NCBI RefSeq assembly: GCF_023614235.1
Contig: NZ_CP094264.1
Location: 5,267,981-5,331,980 of the forward strand
Reading direction: 5' to 3'
Origin: Streptomyces sp. MRC013
GTDB taxonomy: Bacteria; Actinomycetota; Actinomycetes; Streptomycetales; Streptomycetaceae
Length of the DNA: 64,000 bases
The notes below the pieces were generated by a model, which saw nothing but the letters and a program-made list of their open reading frames with translations, searched no databases and was not told the origin of the DNA. This document shows positions 34,465 to 43,018 of the stretch, piece after piece. Both the position numbers and the translations under genes were made by a program. Position 1 is the stretch's first letter; the number at the start of each line of letters is the position of its first letter.

Positions 34465-35499
34465 GGGGATGGGTGCCGGTCCGGTAGGACTGTGGTGTGA
34501 CGCGTGCGCAACTCACGGACCAAGAGTGGGAGTTCATCGGGCCGTTCCTGCCGGTCGGCAGGTTCGGCCCGTACCCCGAGCGGCTGCGTGAGCAGTTCGA
34601 AGGGGTGATCTGGCGGTTCCGGACCGGCAGCCAGTGGAGGGAGATGCCCGAGCGGTTCGGCGCCTGGCAGACCGTCTACAACCGCTTCATGCGATGGCGG
34701 GACGCGGGCGTCTTCCAGGCCCTGCTGGACGAAGCGATCGCCGAAGCCGCCCGCAGGGACGAGATCGACATGTCCCTGGTCAGCGTGGACTCCACCACCA
34801 CGCGGGCCCATCACGACGCCGCCGGCATGCGGGTCAGCGAACAGACCCTGTCCGCACTCGAGGAGGCGGCCGTGCAAAAGGGGGAGCGTCGAAGGGACAA
34901 GACGGGCAGGACAGCGAAAGCGATCCGGTCCGCGCCGAACGCCAACGCATCCGCTTACGACGGCGGGCCCGGCTGAAGGCCGCCCTCCTCGGGCGGTCCC
35001 GCGGCGGGCTGACCAGCAAGATTCACCTGGCCGCCGACCGGCGCTGCCGGCCGATGGCCCTCCTTCTGACCGCCGGGCAGGCTGGCGACAGCCCCCACTT
35101 CATCCCGGTGCTGAGCAAGGTGCGGGTCCGTCTGCCCGTCGGCCGTCCCCGCACCCGGCCCGCCGCCGTGGCCGGTGATAAGGCCTACTCCTCCCGCGCC
35201 AACCGAGCCCACCTGCGCAAACGCCGCATCAAGGCGGTCATCCCGGAGAAGAAGGACCAGGCCGCCAACCGCAGGAAGAAAGGCAGCCGGGGCGGCAGGC
35301 CCGTCACCCACAATGCCGATCTCTACCGCGACCGCAACACGGTCGAGCGGGCCATCAACAGGATGAAGGACTGGCGCGGCATCGCGACCCGCTACGACAA
35401 GACACCCGAGAGCTACCTCGCCGGACTCCATCTCCGCGCAGCGACCATCTGGATCAGCAGCCTCCTGAAAGCCCAATGATCACAACTGGAGACAGTCCC
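34437..35499 (+). mobile_element. IS5-family (IS427-type) insertion sequence, 1063 bp
   Basis: Terminal inverted repeats: left GGGGCTGTCTCTTGTTGTGATC, right end reading inward GGGACTGTCTCCAGTTGTGATC, 3 mismatches. A TA target duplication is present at 34435-34436 and 35500-35501. The element carries a two-frame transposase. Both ends and the target duplication are clean, so insertion is recent. It split the histidine phosphatase gene. Confidence 0.9.
34497..35479 (+). CDS. IS5-family transposase, two frames (programmed frameshift)
   Basis: The first frame (34497-34976, GTG start) gives the DUF4096-like N-terminus: LTDQEWEFIGPFLPV, FRTGSQWREMPERFGAWQT and the first catalytic Asp in SVDSTTTRAH. 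The second frame, ending at 35479, carries GRSRGGLTSKIHLAAD, the second Asp in AVAGDKAYSSRANR and the Glu region DRNTVERAINRMKDWRGIATRYDK. The frames overlap around GCAAAAGGGGGAG near 34873-34885, a plausible -1 slippage site. This layout is standard for IS427-type elements, so the transposase is probably functional. Confidence 0.85.
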
Positions 35500-35728
35500 T
35501 AATGCCGACATGGGCGAGTCCTCCGTCAGGGTTCGCGATCTTGCTGCCGTCTGGACGGACGTTGACACGTGCCCCGTAGTTCCGCAGCCGACGGGTGTGC
35601 CACCTTCCGGACCCAGGTGCTGGTGAGGTGACAGATGCCGATTCCGATGATCGTGTGGTCGGAGGTGACGGCGGCATGATCGGGGCCTTCCATCAGAAGC
35701 ACCCCGCTGCCGCCGTGGCAAGTACCTC

Positions 35729-36631
35729 AGTGAGCCTCTTTCATCCTGAATAGTTGCAGGTCAGTAGTGTGTGGACGGCTTGGACGATGGTGTCGATGCG
35801 GCGGGTGGAGCATCTGGCTCGGCGGAGGATGCGCTAGGACTTCAGCTGTGCGAAGGCCCGTTCCCCGGGAGCTCTCAGCCGTGTGTGGTCGCGGTTGAAC
35901 TGCTGGTAGTGCTCGGGTTGTTCGCGGTGGTTCTTGTACGGGGTGCGGAAGGTGGCGCCGGTTCCCTGGTAGGCGCGGTCGGCCAGGACGAGGATCTGCC
36001 GGGTCAGGCAGGCCTGGACGATGCCGTGGGCCCGGGCCGCGGTCAGGTCGTGGGTGCGGCCCGGTGTCGCGCGCGAGAACTACAGCGGTGTGCCGTCGGG
36101 ACGGGCGATGACCTGCAGGTTCATGCCATGCCGGCGGTGTTTCATCGAGTAGTACGGCTCGTCGGCTGCGATCCGGTCGATGGGGATCAGGGTGCCGTCA
36201 ACGATGACGTGGTCGCCCTCACCGAGGCCGGTGAGGGCTTCATGGAGACCGGGCGCCCAGTCGGCCAGGACGTCCAAGGTCTCGTCAACGTACCGCCAGG
36301 CGGTGGCCTGCGATATTCCGAACCCGGCCCCGAGCTGCGGGAACGTCTCGTTCTTCCGCAAGTGCACCAGCGTGAGGAGTGCCTGCTTGAAGCACCCGAG
36401 CTTGCGCCAGCGGGTGTTACGCGCGCGGCGGCGCTCGTACAGCAGCCAGGCGACGTGCTCGACGAGCTCGTGCGGGACGTCGAGCATGGCAGGATACGGA
36501 ACCAACAGGGCCCCTCCGGTCGCCGGTGTGATGAGTGGAATCACCACGCCAACGACGAGGGGCCCTGCCTCGTCACCACACCCGCTGACCAGCTCATTTA
36601 ACCCTCCAGCACAGGATGAAAGAGGCTCACT
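35729..36631 (-). mobile_element. Degenerate IS5-like element, 903 bp
   Basis: The ends AGTGAGCCTCTTTCATCCTG (35729-35748) and its exact complement at 36612-36631 are perfect 20-bp inverted repeats. The single transposase gene has in-frame stop codons. It is related to, but clearly different from, the three 978-bp copies further right. No obvious target duplication. Confidence 0.8.
35741..36487 (-). pseudogene. Transposase (DDE_Tnp_4-like) with two nonsense codons
   Basis: From MLDVPHELVEHVAWLLY the frame shows the HTH segment GFGISQATAWRYVDETLDVL and the first Asp in VIVDGTLIPIDR. A TAG follows DGTPL (near 36080) where relatives have Trp; the frame then resumes as FSRATPGRTHDLTAARAHG, with the second Asp in VLADRAYQGTG, and meets another TAG after AQLKS, again at a Trp position. 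The last segment ends at 35741 in NYSG. Both changes are TGG to TAG, so the protein is inactive. An upstream TTG just after GGAGGGG may be the true start, as in the sister copies. Confidence 0.75.
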
Positions 36632-36659
36632 TGACAACTTGGCAAGTGAATCCCACGAT
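36631..36659 (+). promoter_or_regulatory. Possible promoter/operator upstream of the ABC remnant
   Basis: A consensus -35 box TTGACA (36631-36636) overlaps a 6-bp inverted repeat CACTTG/CAAGTG (36628-36633 and 36643-36648). The -10 at the right spacing (CACGAT) is poor. The IS end at 36631 abuts the box. Tentative. Confidence 0.25.
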
Positions 36660-36717
36660 GGGAACCTTGTATGACTCGGCACGTTCGTAGGAGCACCCAC
36701 AAAAGGCTGGCCCGGAA

Positions 36718-37410
36718 ATGCCCGATCTGGATACCGACACCACCACATCCGTTCATGACACCCGCTTACGAAGCGACGAGGCGCTCCGGCTCACGGCCAT
36801 CACCAAGCGACACCCCGGCCCTCAGGGCACCACGAGAGCCGCGGCGGACGGCATTGACCTGACGGCCCGTCGCAGTGAGATCTTCGGCCTTCTCGGTCCC
36901 ACCGGTGCCGGCAGGGCCACGACAATCCAGACGCTGGCCGGTCTGCGCCGTTCCACCTCTGGAACCGTGCGTATCCTGAGGGTCGTTATGGTGACCGCTC
37001 AGGCGGTCGCCTTGCCCACGATGGCTGTTGCTCCGGAAAAGGTGGAAGCGGTCAGGCTGCCCGCACTGTTCGGCATCGCCTTTCTAGGTCTGACCGTGTT
37101 CGGCGGTGTCGACTACCCCGCCGGCGGCCGCCTGGCCTCGCCGGACGCCACCACCAACGTGGGCACGCTAATCCAGCTCGCCGCCCCCTTCCTCAGCGAT
37201 CCTGCCTTTCCTAGGGCGCTCATGCCGGATGACGCCCGCACCGTGCTGGGCCCGCTTCCGGGCACCTTCTTCGGGGACCCCATGCTCACCCGGATGCCGA
37301 ACGGCTCGCCCCAGCACCCGGTGTAACTTTCGATCCTGGTGGTGCTCGCCACGGCGGCGGTATGGCTTGCGGTGCGTACGCTCCGCCGAGACCAGGGCGA
37401 AACGGCATAA
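36718..37410 (+). pseudogene. Chimeric ABC transporter remnant (ATPase N-terminus fused to permease C-terminus)
   Basis: Residues 1-80 are the start of an ABC ATPase: GIDLTARRSEIFGLLGPTGAGRATTIQTLAGLRRSTSGTV, where the Walker A Lys-Thr is Arg-Ala, so ATP binding is lost. From about residue 85 the sequence becomes the hydrophobic C-terminal part of an ABC-2 type permease (VRLPALFGIAFLGLTVFGG). A TAA at 37324-37326 interrupts it, and the frame continues as LSILVVLATAAVWLAVRTL to a TAA at 37410. A deletion has fused two neighbouring genes and removed the ATPase core. Not functional. Confidence 0.7.
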
Positions 37411-37538
37411 CGCGCGACAGGAAAGCGGCGCGAAAGAAACCGGACACTGACGTTTTCTCAGCGAAATAATCTTCGGGAAGTGGGTTGATCAGGGCGTTAA
37501 GGGTTGGGTCGGACAGCGGTGGCCCGGGTGCGGACAGA

Positions 37539-37600
37539 CGTGAAGCCTCTGGTAGGACAGTTCTCACCACAAGATCGTCCGTTGCACCAGAGGCTTCACG
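37539..37600 (+). promoter_or_regulatory. Hairpin sequestering the transposase ribosome binding site
   Basis: CGTGAAGCCTCTGGT (37539-37553) is the exact complement of 37586-37600, which ends immediately before the TTG start codon and contains the AGAGG ribosome binding site. Pairing in transcripts that read in from outside would block translation, a control known in other IS elements. Copy B has one change in the left arm that leaves a G-U pair; copy C is unchanged. Confidence 0.55.
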
Positions 37601-38407
37601 TTGGTCACCTATGTTGCCATGCTCGACGTCCCGCGCCACGTGGTGGAATACGTGGCCCGGCTGCTGGCCGGCCACCGCCGCCGGATCGGCACCCCGAAGG
37701 GCTCCCGGGCGTTGAGCCCGTTCCGGCAGGCCGTCTTCGTGCTGCGCTGGTTCCGCGAGGCCGGCTGCGTGCACTGCCTGGCCCGCGATGCGGGAATCTC
37801 GCAGGCCACCGGCTACCGCTACCTCCACGAGGCAATCGACGTCCTGGCCGACCAGGCCCCCGAGCTGCATGAGGTGCTGGACCGCTGCCGCGCGCGGCAG
37901 ATGAGCCACGTGGTGCTGGACGGCACCCTGATCTCCTGCGACCGTGTCGCCGGGACTACCGAGAAGGGCAACGACCTGTGGTACTCCGGCAAGGCTCGGC
38001 ACTTCGCCGGGAACATCCAGTTCGTGGCCGCACCCGACGGCACCCCGCTGTGGGTCTCCGACGTCGAACCCGGATCCGTCCACGACCTGCGTGCCGCCCG
38101 CATCCATGCCCTGCCCGCCTTGTACGCGGCGGCCCGCGCCGGTCTGCCGACGCTGGCCGACGTCGGCTACACCGGCGCCGGCAAGGGCATCCACACCCCG
38201 TTCCGTCCGCACCCCGACATCGCTTCCCCGCTCGCGCCGGACAACCGCGCCCACAACCGGCTCCTGCGCGGCATCCGGGCCCTGGGCGAACGGGCCGCCG
38301 CTGAACTCAAGCAGCGCTGGCGCGCGCTGCAGCACGTCACGCTCAGCCCCAGCCGGATCGGACGCATCGCCCAAGCCGCACTCGTCCTCAACAACTCATG
38401 GAAGTGA
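37601..38407 (+). CDS. IS5-family transposase, copy A
   Basis: A 268-residue transposase from TTG 37601 (MVTYVAMLDVPRHVVEY). An HTH lies at ARDAGISQATGYRYLHEAIDVL, the catalytic Asp residues are in HVVLDGTLISCDRV and LADVGYTGAGKGI, and the Glu is in RALGERAAAELKQRW. Complete and uninterrupted, so probably active. It shares the LDVP start and DGTL block with the degenerate transposase at 35741-36487. Confidence 0.9.
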   Translation: MVTYVAMLDVPRHVVEYVARLLAGHRRRIGTPKGSRALSPFRQAVFVLRWFREAGCVHCLARDAGISQATGYRYLHEAIDVLADQAPELHEVLDRCRARQMSHVVLDGTLISCDRVAGTTEKGNDLWYSGKARHFAGNIQFVAAPDGTPLWVSDVEPGSVHDLRAARIHALPALYAAARAGLPTLADVGYTGAGKGIHTPFRPHPDIASPLAPDNRAHNRLLRGIRALGERAAAELKQRWRALQHVTLSPSRIGRIAQAALVLNNSWK

Positions 38408-38429
38408 CAACCGCTGAGAAAACGTCACT

Positions 38430-39407
38430 GACGTTTTCTCAGCGAAATAATCTTCGGGAAGTGGGTTGATCAGGGCGTTAAGGGTTGGGTCGGACAGCGG
38501 TGGCCCGGGTGCGGACAGACGTGAAGCCTTTGGTAGGACGGTTCTCACCACAAGATCGTCCGTTGCACCAGAGGCTTCACGTTGGTCACCTATGTTGCCA
38601 TGCTCGACGTCCCGCGCCACGTGGTGGAATACGTGGCCCGGCTGCTGGCCGGCCACCGCCGCCGGATCGGCACCCCGAAGGGCTCCCGGGCGTTGAGCCC
38701 GTTCCGGCAGGCCGTCTTCGTGCTGCGCTGGTTCCGCGAGGCCGGCTGCGTGCACTGCCTGGCCCGCGATGCGGGAATCTCGCAGGCCACCGGCTACCGC
38801 TACCTCCACGAGGCGATCGACGTCCTGGCCGACCAGGCCCCCGAGCTGCATGAGGTGCTGGACCGCTGCCGCGCGCGGCAGATGAGCCACGTGGTGCTGG
38901 ACGGCACCCTGATCTCCTGCGACCGTGTCGCCGGGACTACCGAGAAGGGCAACGACCTGTGGTACTCCGGCAAGGCTCGGCACTTCGCCGGGAACATCCA
39001 GTTCGTGGCCGCACCCGACGGCACCCCGCTGTGGGTCTCCGACGTCGAACCCGGATCCGTCCACGGCCTGCGTGCCGCCCGCATCCATGCCCTGCCCGCC
39101 TTGTACGCGGCGGCCCGCGCCGGTCTGCCGACGCTGGCCGACGTCGGCTACACCGGCGCCGGCAAGGGCATCCACACCCCGTTCCGTCCGCACCCCGACA
39201 TCGCTTCCCCGCTCGCGCCGGACAACCGCGCCCACAACCGGCTCCTGCGCGGCATCCGGGCCCTGGGCGAACGGGCCGCCGCTGAACTCAAGCAGCGCTG
39301 GCGCGCGCTGCAGCACGTCACGCTCAGCCCCAGCCGGATCGGACGCATCGCCCAAGCCGCACTCGTCCTCAACAACTCATGGAAGTGACAACCGCTGAGA
39401 AAACGTC
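38430..39407 (+). mobile_element. 978-bp IS element, copy B
   Basis: Same ends and length as copy A, directly adjacent and in the same orientation, flanked by ACT at 38427-38429 and 39408-39410. The outer flanks of the pair join as GGAC-ACT-GAACGG, so both elements occupy one original target. Confidence 0.92.
38582..39388 (+). CDS. IS5-family transposase, copy B
   Basis: 268 residues, identical to copy A except for Asp to Gly in VEPGSVHGLRAARIH. That Asp (HDLRAAR) is conserved in the sister copies and in the related transposase at 35741-36487 (HDLTAAR), so the change might affect activity. Starts at TTG 38582 under the same hairpin control. Confidence 0.9.
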   Translation: MVTYVAMLDVPRHVVEYVARLLAGHRRRIGTPKGSRALSPFRQAVFVLRWFREAGCVHCLARDAGISQATGYRYLHEAIDVLADQAPELHEVLDRCRARQMSHVVLDGTLISCDRVAGTTEKGNDLWYSGKARHFAGNIQFVAAPDGTPLWVSDVEPGSVHGLRAARIHALPALYAAARAGLPTLADVGYTGAGKGIHTPFRPHPDIASPLAPDNRAHNRLLRGIRALGERAAAELKQRWRALQHVTLSPSRIGRIAQAALVLNNSWK

Positions 39408-39452
39408 ACTGAACGGCCACTCACGGTCGCAGCGGTACAGAAAGGCATCATG

Positions 39453-39890
39453 ATGGACGAAAACCAGGCGCGCGAGGCACTTGCCTCCGCCGACGCTGCC
39501 GCCGCCCGCATGCGGAAGGCTAGCCGTCACCCCCGTACGGCCCTGATCCTGTTCCTAGGCGTGGTCATGATGGTCCTGACCGCGGTGTACGGCCTACTCG
39601 TCCAGCCCAAGGTGCCGTACGCCGTCCCCGTTCTGCTCCTGCTCCCGTTGCTGGCCCTCGTCATCTACACGGCTACCCGACCCGTCCTGCCACGCCACCA
39701 CCGCGCGTTCTACGCGGTGGCCACAGCGGGTGGGGCGGGTGTCTACAGCTTGACGGTCACCATCGGCTCCACCTGCTTCTCCGGGCAACCTGCCTGGTGG
39801 TTGCCCGGAGCCGTCGCCTGCGGGATCCCTTTCCTGGCGATCGGTATCCTGGAGCGCAAGGCCGACCGGTTGGCAGAAGGTGAGTGGTGA
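39453..39890 (+). CDS. Small membrane protein, partner of downstream regulator
   Basis: The gene encodes 145 residues: a soluble Ala-rich N-terminus (DENQAREALASADAAAARM) and four hydrophobic helices from residue 28 on (TALILFLGVVMMVLTAVYGL, VPVLLLLPLLALVIYTA, then two more). It overlaps the next gene, a winged-helix regulator, by 4 bases. This membrane-protein/regulator pairing is common in actinomycetes; the function is not known to me. Confidence 0.75.
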   Translation: MDENQAREALASADAAAARMRKASRHPRTALILFLGVVMMVLTAVYGLLVQPKVPYAVPVLLLLPLLALVIYTATRPVLPRHHRAFYAVATAGGAGVYSLTVTIGSTCFSGQPAWWLPGAVACGIPFLAIGILERKADRLAEGEW

Positions 39891-40207
39891 CACACCCTCG
39901 CAAGTCGCTCGACAGCGTGATTCACGCGCCCGTGAGGTTCTCCATCGCCGCCGCACTCGCGACGGTCGACGAAGTGGACTTCAGAAGTCTCCGCGACGCC
40001 ATCGAGATCACGGACTCGGCCCTTTCCAAACAGATCACCCTTCTGGAAGACGCCGGATACGTCAAGGTCCGCAAAGGGTTCGTGGGCAAACGCGCACGCA
40101 CCTGGCTCTCCCTCTCTCCCAAGGGGCGCACCGCCCTCACCCGACATGTGGCAGCCCTTCAGGAGATCGCCTTCGGTACCCCACCGGTAAGGGACTCGAA
40201 CCGGTGA
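39887..40207 (+). CDS. Winged-helix transcriptional regulator
   Basis: 106 residues from GTG 39887 (AGAAGG 6 bases upstream; GTG 39884 is too close to it). It reads VRFSIAAALATVDEVDFRSL, then the recognition region ITDSALSKQITLLEDAGYVKVRKGFVGKRARTWLSLSPKG, the pattern of the winged-helix HTH_34/ArsR-MarR-like family with a beta-wing after the recognition helix. Probably autoregulates this two-gene operon. No ligand-binding domain beyond the wing. Confidence 0.85.
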   Translation: MTHPRKSLDSVIHAPVRFSIAAALATVDEVDFRSLRDAIEITDSALSKQITLLEDAGYVKVRKGFVGKRARTWLSLSPKGRTALTRHVAALQEIAFGTPPVRDSNR

Positions 40208-40271
40208 ACCTTCCTCTTGATGTTGGTCACCTGGAGACTGGGACGTGAGGTTCCAGAGGGAGTAGTGCCGG

Positions 40272-40400
40272 GTGGGAAGTAGGAGCAACCGCAGCAGGCG
40301 GTACTCGGAGGAGTTCAAGAGGGACGCGGCCGCGCTGGTCCGCTCCTCCGGCAGGACCGTCACCGAGGTGGCCCGGGGACTCTCCCAAGCCCTGACGACG
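40272..40400 (+). pseudogene. IS3-family OrfA N-terminal fragment
   Basis: SRRYSEEFKRDAAALVRSSGRTVTEVARGL is the start of an IS3-type OrfA helix-turn-helix protein. The match stops after about 40 residues and unrelated sequence follows, with another frame ending in EVQFTDIDYLNIGY at about 40464. No terminal repeats seen. Remnant. Confidence 0.6.
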
Positions 40401-40572
40401 GCCGCCGCGCCGACGACCTGGAAGTGCAGTTCACCGACATCGACTACCTCAACATCGGGTACTGAGTGCAGATTCTACTCCCCGATACGTCTTGATCTTG
40501 ATGAGCCGAAGAACGGTAGTTGTCACATAAGCAGGCTGGTTGTCACCGACGACGTTGTGGCTGGTTTTCGAC

Positions 40573-41157
40573 CTAAGCCTTGATTCGTGCGGCAGACCTG
40601 GCGGCCTGCTCGATCTTCGCGCGGCGGGCTGCACGGGCTTCCTCGTCGATCTGCTTCTCGTATTCGGCGCGCAACCCGGTCCGGCCGTCGAGGCCCTCGC
40701 GCAGGATGTCGGCGTGCCCGGCATGCCGGATGGACTCGCCGAGGACATGGATCATGATGGCGAACAGGTTCGTGTTGGAATAAGGCTGCGGCCACCACGG
40801 CACGTGGCCGGGGGCGTCGAGGGGAAGCGCGGTGATCGTCGCGTCCGAGTGTTCCCACGTGCGCCGGTAGAACCCGACGATCTGATCGCGGGTCTCGTCC
40901 TCGGCCGCCCACAGATCACTGCCGTCGGAGTCCTGCCACCGGGGCAGCGGTTCCGAGGAAGGCCGGTCGAAGACCTCGCCGAAGTACCTGGCCTCGACGG
41001 TGGCCACGTGTTTGACCAGGCCGAGGAGGTTGGTCCCGGTCGCTGTCAAAGGTCGGCGGGCGTCGTATTCAGATAAGCCGTCGAGTTTCCAGAGCAGCGC
41101 CTCGCGGTCCCGCCGAAGTCTCCCATGTAGGTTGTCTTTCGCGTAATCATCGAACAT
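40573..41157 (-). CDS. DinB-family protein (DUF664)
   Basis: 194 residues from ATG 41157 (MFDDYAKDNLHGRL). Typical DinB helix-bundle features: RLRRDREALLWKLDGLSEYDARRPLTATGTNLLGLVKHVATVEARYF near the start with His as likely metal ligand, then IMIHVLGESIRHAGHADILREGLDG, with the paired His residues of the family. These proteins include thiol-dependent S-transferases and uncharacterised hydrolases. A ten-residue extension to the Met upstream is less likely. The upstream gene overlaps its start by 11 bases. Confidence 0.85.
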   Translation of the reverse strand: MFDDYAKDNLHGRLRRDREALLWKLDGLSEYDARRPLTATGTNLLGLVKHVATVEARYFGEVFDRPSSEPLPRWQDSDGSDLWAAEDETRDQIVGFYRRTWEHSDATITALPLDAPGHVPWWPQPYSNTNLFAIMIHVLGESIRHAGHADILREGLDGRTGLRAEYEKQIDEEARAARRAKIEQAARSAARIKA

Positions 41158-42184
41158 GCGGCATGAGCCTGCCATGGGCTGTTCGTGGTCTCAAAATCCC
41201 GTACGTGGTCAGGGAACTTTCCACCGGCAGTGGGCTGCGGCCCAGTTCCCGGCCCGTCGCGTTGTCCAGGGTGAGCAGCCAGGCCGAGTCGAAGCCGGTG
41301 GAGCCCTCGCAGATCACCACCACCCGGGTGGTGCCGTCGGCTGCGGAGATCGCCGTCGGGACGTAGCCGATGCCATCGGACCGCTTACCGGACGGACGGG
41401 GTTCGATGGTCCAACGCTCCTTGCCGTCGGCGAGTCCGAACCCGTGGACGGCGCCTTCGGACAGGGCCACGCCGACATCTCCGTCCGCGGTCAGCAGCGA
41501 ACCGCCGCCCTCCTGTCGGGCACCGGGGAGTTCCCGCTCCCACCGCACCCGACCGCTCCTCGCGTCGACGGCCCGGACGGAACCGCAGGCGACCTCGTGC
41601 CGGGCAAAGGCCACCAGACCGACGCCGTCCGAGACCCGGTCGCTCATCGCGCACACCGACATGCGCACCGGTGCGTCGAGAAGCCACTCGCGTTTCCCGC
41701 TGCCGGAGTCGTAGGCGATCAGCGCGTCGGTACGCGCCCGGATGACCGTCTTCCCGTCCTGGACCGTCCACGCGCCGACGCCGTGCACCGAGGAGGGCCG
41801 GTCCGCCTCGGCCTGCCAGACGGACCGGAGCACCGGGCCTCGCATCCAGAGGTATGCCTGCCAGCCCGGCCACAGCGCCGCCAGCACTCCCGCGGCGGCC
41901 AGCAGGGCGGGCAGCGCCTTGCCGGGACGGACGGCGGTGAACTTCTGCAGGGCGAAGACCAGACCGTAGCCGCCCACGACCGTGAACAGGAAGGCCAGCA
42001 GAAGGGTCGGCGTGGTGCCATCGGGACAGGGGGTGTACCGCCCCCCGCAGCGGTTGCCGGGAACGGAGCCCCAGCCCAGCACGTGGAACTCCAGCGCCAG
42101 CCCGACCAGCAGCCCCATCAGCACGACGACCAGACCTGTGCGCACCGAGGAGCGAGCCCACCACCGCACATCGCTTCCGGACAT
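41147..42184 (-). CDS. Membrane-anchored PQQ-repeat-like protein, C-terminus possibly truncated
   Basis: 345 residues from ATG 42184 (GGGGGGAAC box directly upstream). Three hydrophobic segments lie at the N-terminus (TGLVVVLMGLLVGLALEF, LLLAFLFTVVGGYGLVFAL, LPALLAAAGVLAALWPGW), then an extracytoplasmic part with beta-propeller strands: DALIAYDSGSGKREWLL, SVRAVDARSGRVRWERELPG, GFGLADGKERWTIEP. Only about four blades are present where seven or eight are usual, and the end (RPRTAHGRLMPHVR) runs 11 bases into the DinB gene, so the gene may have lost its 3' part. Confidence 0.7.
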   Translation of the reverse strand: MSGSDVRWWARSSVRTGLVVVLMGLLVGLALEFHVLGWGSVPGNRCGGRYTPCPDGTTPTLLLAFLFTVVGGYGLVFALQKFTAVRPGKALPALLAAAGVLAALWPGWQAYLWMRGPVLRSVWQAEADRPSSVHGVGAWTVQDGKTVIRARTDALIAYDSGSGKREWLLDAPVRMSVCAMSDRVSDGVGLVAFARHEVACGSVRAVDARSGRVRWERELPGARQEGGGSLLTADGDVGVALSEGAVHGFGLADGKERWTIEPRPSGKRSDGIGYVPTAISAADGTTRVVVICEGSTGFDSAWLLTLDNATGRELGRSPLPVESSLTTYGILRPRTAHGRLMPHVR

Positions 42185-42273
42185 GTTCCCCCCGTGGAAT
42201 CCGCACAGCACATCCGTGCCGCGCCCGCCACTGTACCGACCACCTGACGCTCGGAGGGGGTGGTTGAGATCTG

Positions 42274-42830
42274 TCAATCGAACAGCGTGTCGAGGGTGGT
42301 TGGGGTTACTGGCGGGCTGCGGAGAGCCGACCGTCGAAGGTGACGCCGAAGGCGTTCAGGGCGGCCTTCCAGCACCCGGATCTTCGCGTGGGTCCGGTTG
42401 ACCGCCCGCCGGCCCTGCGCAGGGGCCTTCCACCGTCCCCGGTACGGGGCGCGGGCCGTGTCGCCGGCGCCCCGGTGTCCCTTGTCGGCCCAGCATGGGG
42501 TGCCGGCCTCGGGCAGGGCGTCGAAGAGACGGGCGGCGCGGGGACGGGGCGAGGGCGAGGTGGCGCAGGCGTGCGTCGTCGCTGCTGCCGGGTACGGCGG
42601 TGAACCCGAACCGGCCGCGGGCGTCGGCCACGAGGCCGGCGGACGTGGCGGCGGCTCTGCGGGCTTCGGCCCACACCTGCGATTGCCACCGCTTGCGGAC
42701 TTCTGCGGCCAGGCGGTCGGCCGACTCTGCACCCTCCGGGCGCCGCCACTCGGCGGTCGCGGTGGTGGTCGAAGGGCAGCGAGGGCAAATCGATACCCAT
42801 AATGCTGTAAATCGGACACGATGAAGGTGC
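42274..42830 (-). pseudogene. Decayed IS5-type transposase
   Basis: The segment PEAGTPCWADKGHRGAGDT and KAPAQGRRAVNRTHAKIRVLEG matches the C-terminal half of an IS5-like DDE transposase (WADKGYRGAG...NRSHAKIR). The N-terminal half is scattered in other frames (VADARGRFGFTAVPGSSDD). Several frameshifts; no recognisable ends. Confidence 0.55.
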
Positions 42831-43018
42831 GATGACAGCGCGAACCGGCCAGAACCACGATGAGAACCATCACGATGGATCTGACCGATCGGTCTGATCA
42901 GCGTGAAGGACTCGCTTCAGCGGAGATGTTCGGCATAGCGCCCGAAACGTCCTGGAACACGGCGTACGGCGTCAGGAGCGTGCCCTGGCCCGATGGCATC
43001 CGAACCCCCGGAGGAACC

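Larger units (their letters stand above)
37449..38426 (+). mobile_element. 978-bp IS element, copy A
   Basis: Ends GACGTTTTCTCAGCG and CGCTGAGAAAACGTC are perfect 15-bp inverted repeats. ACT is directly repeated on each side (37446-37448 and 38427-38429). The right-hand ACT is also the left flank of copy B, so the two elements are tandem with a 3-bp spacer. Differs from copies B and C at a handful of bases. Confidence 0.92.

Noticed and set aside
38430..39407. Copy B as an assembly artefact of copy A
   Set aside because: The two copies differ at several bases, including one amino acid change and one change in the hairpin arm, so they are distinct sequences.
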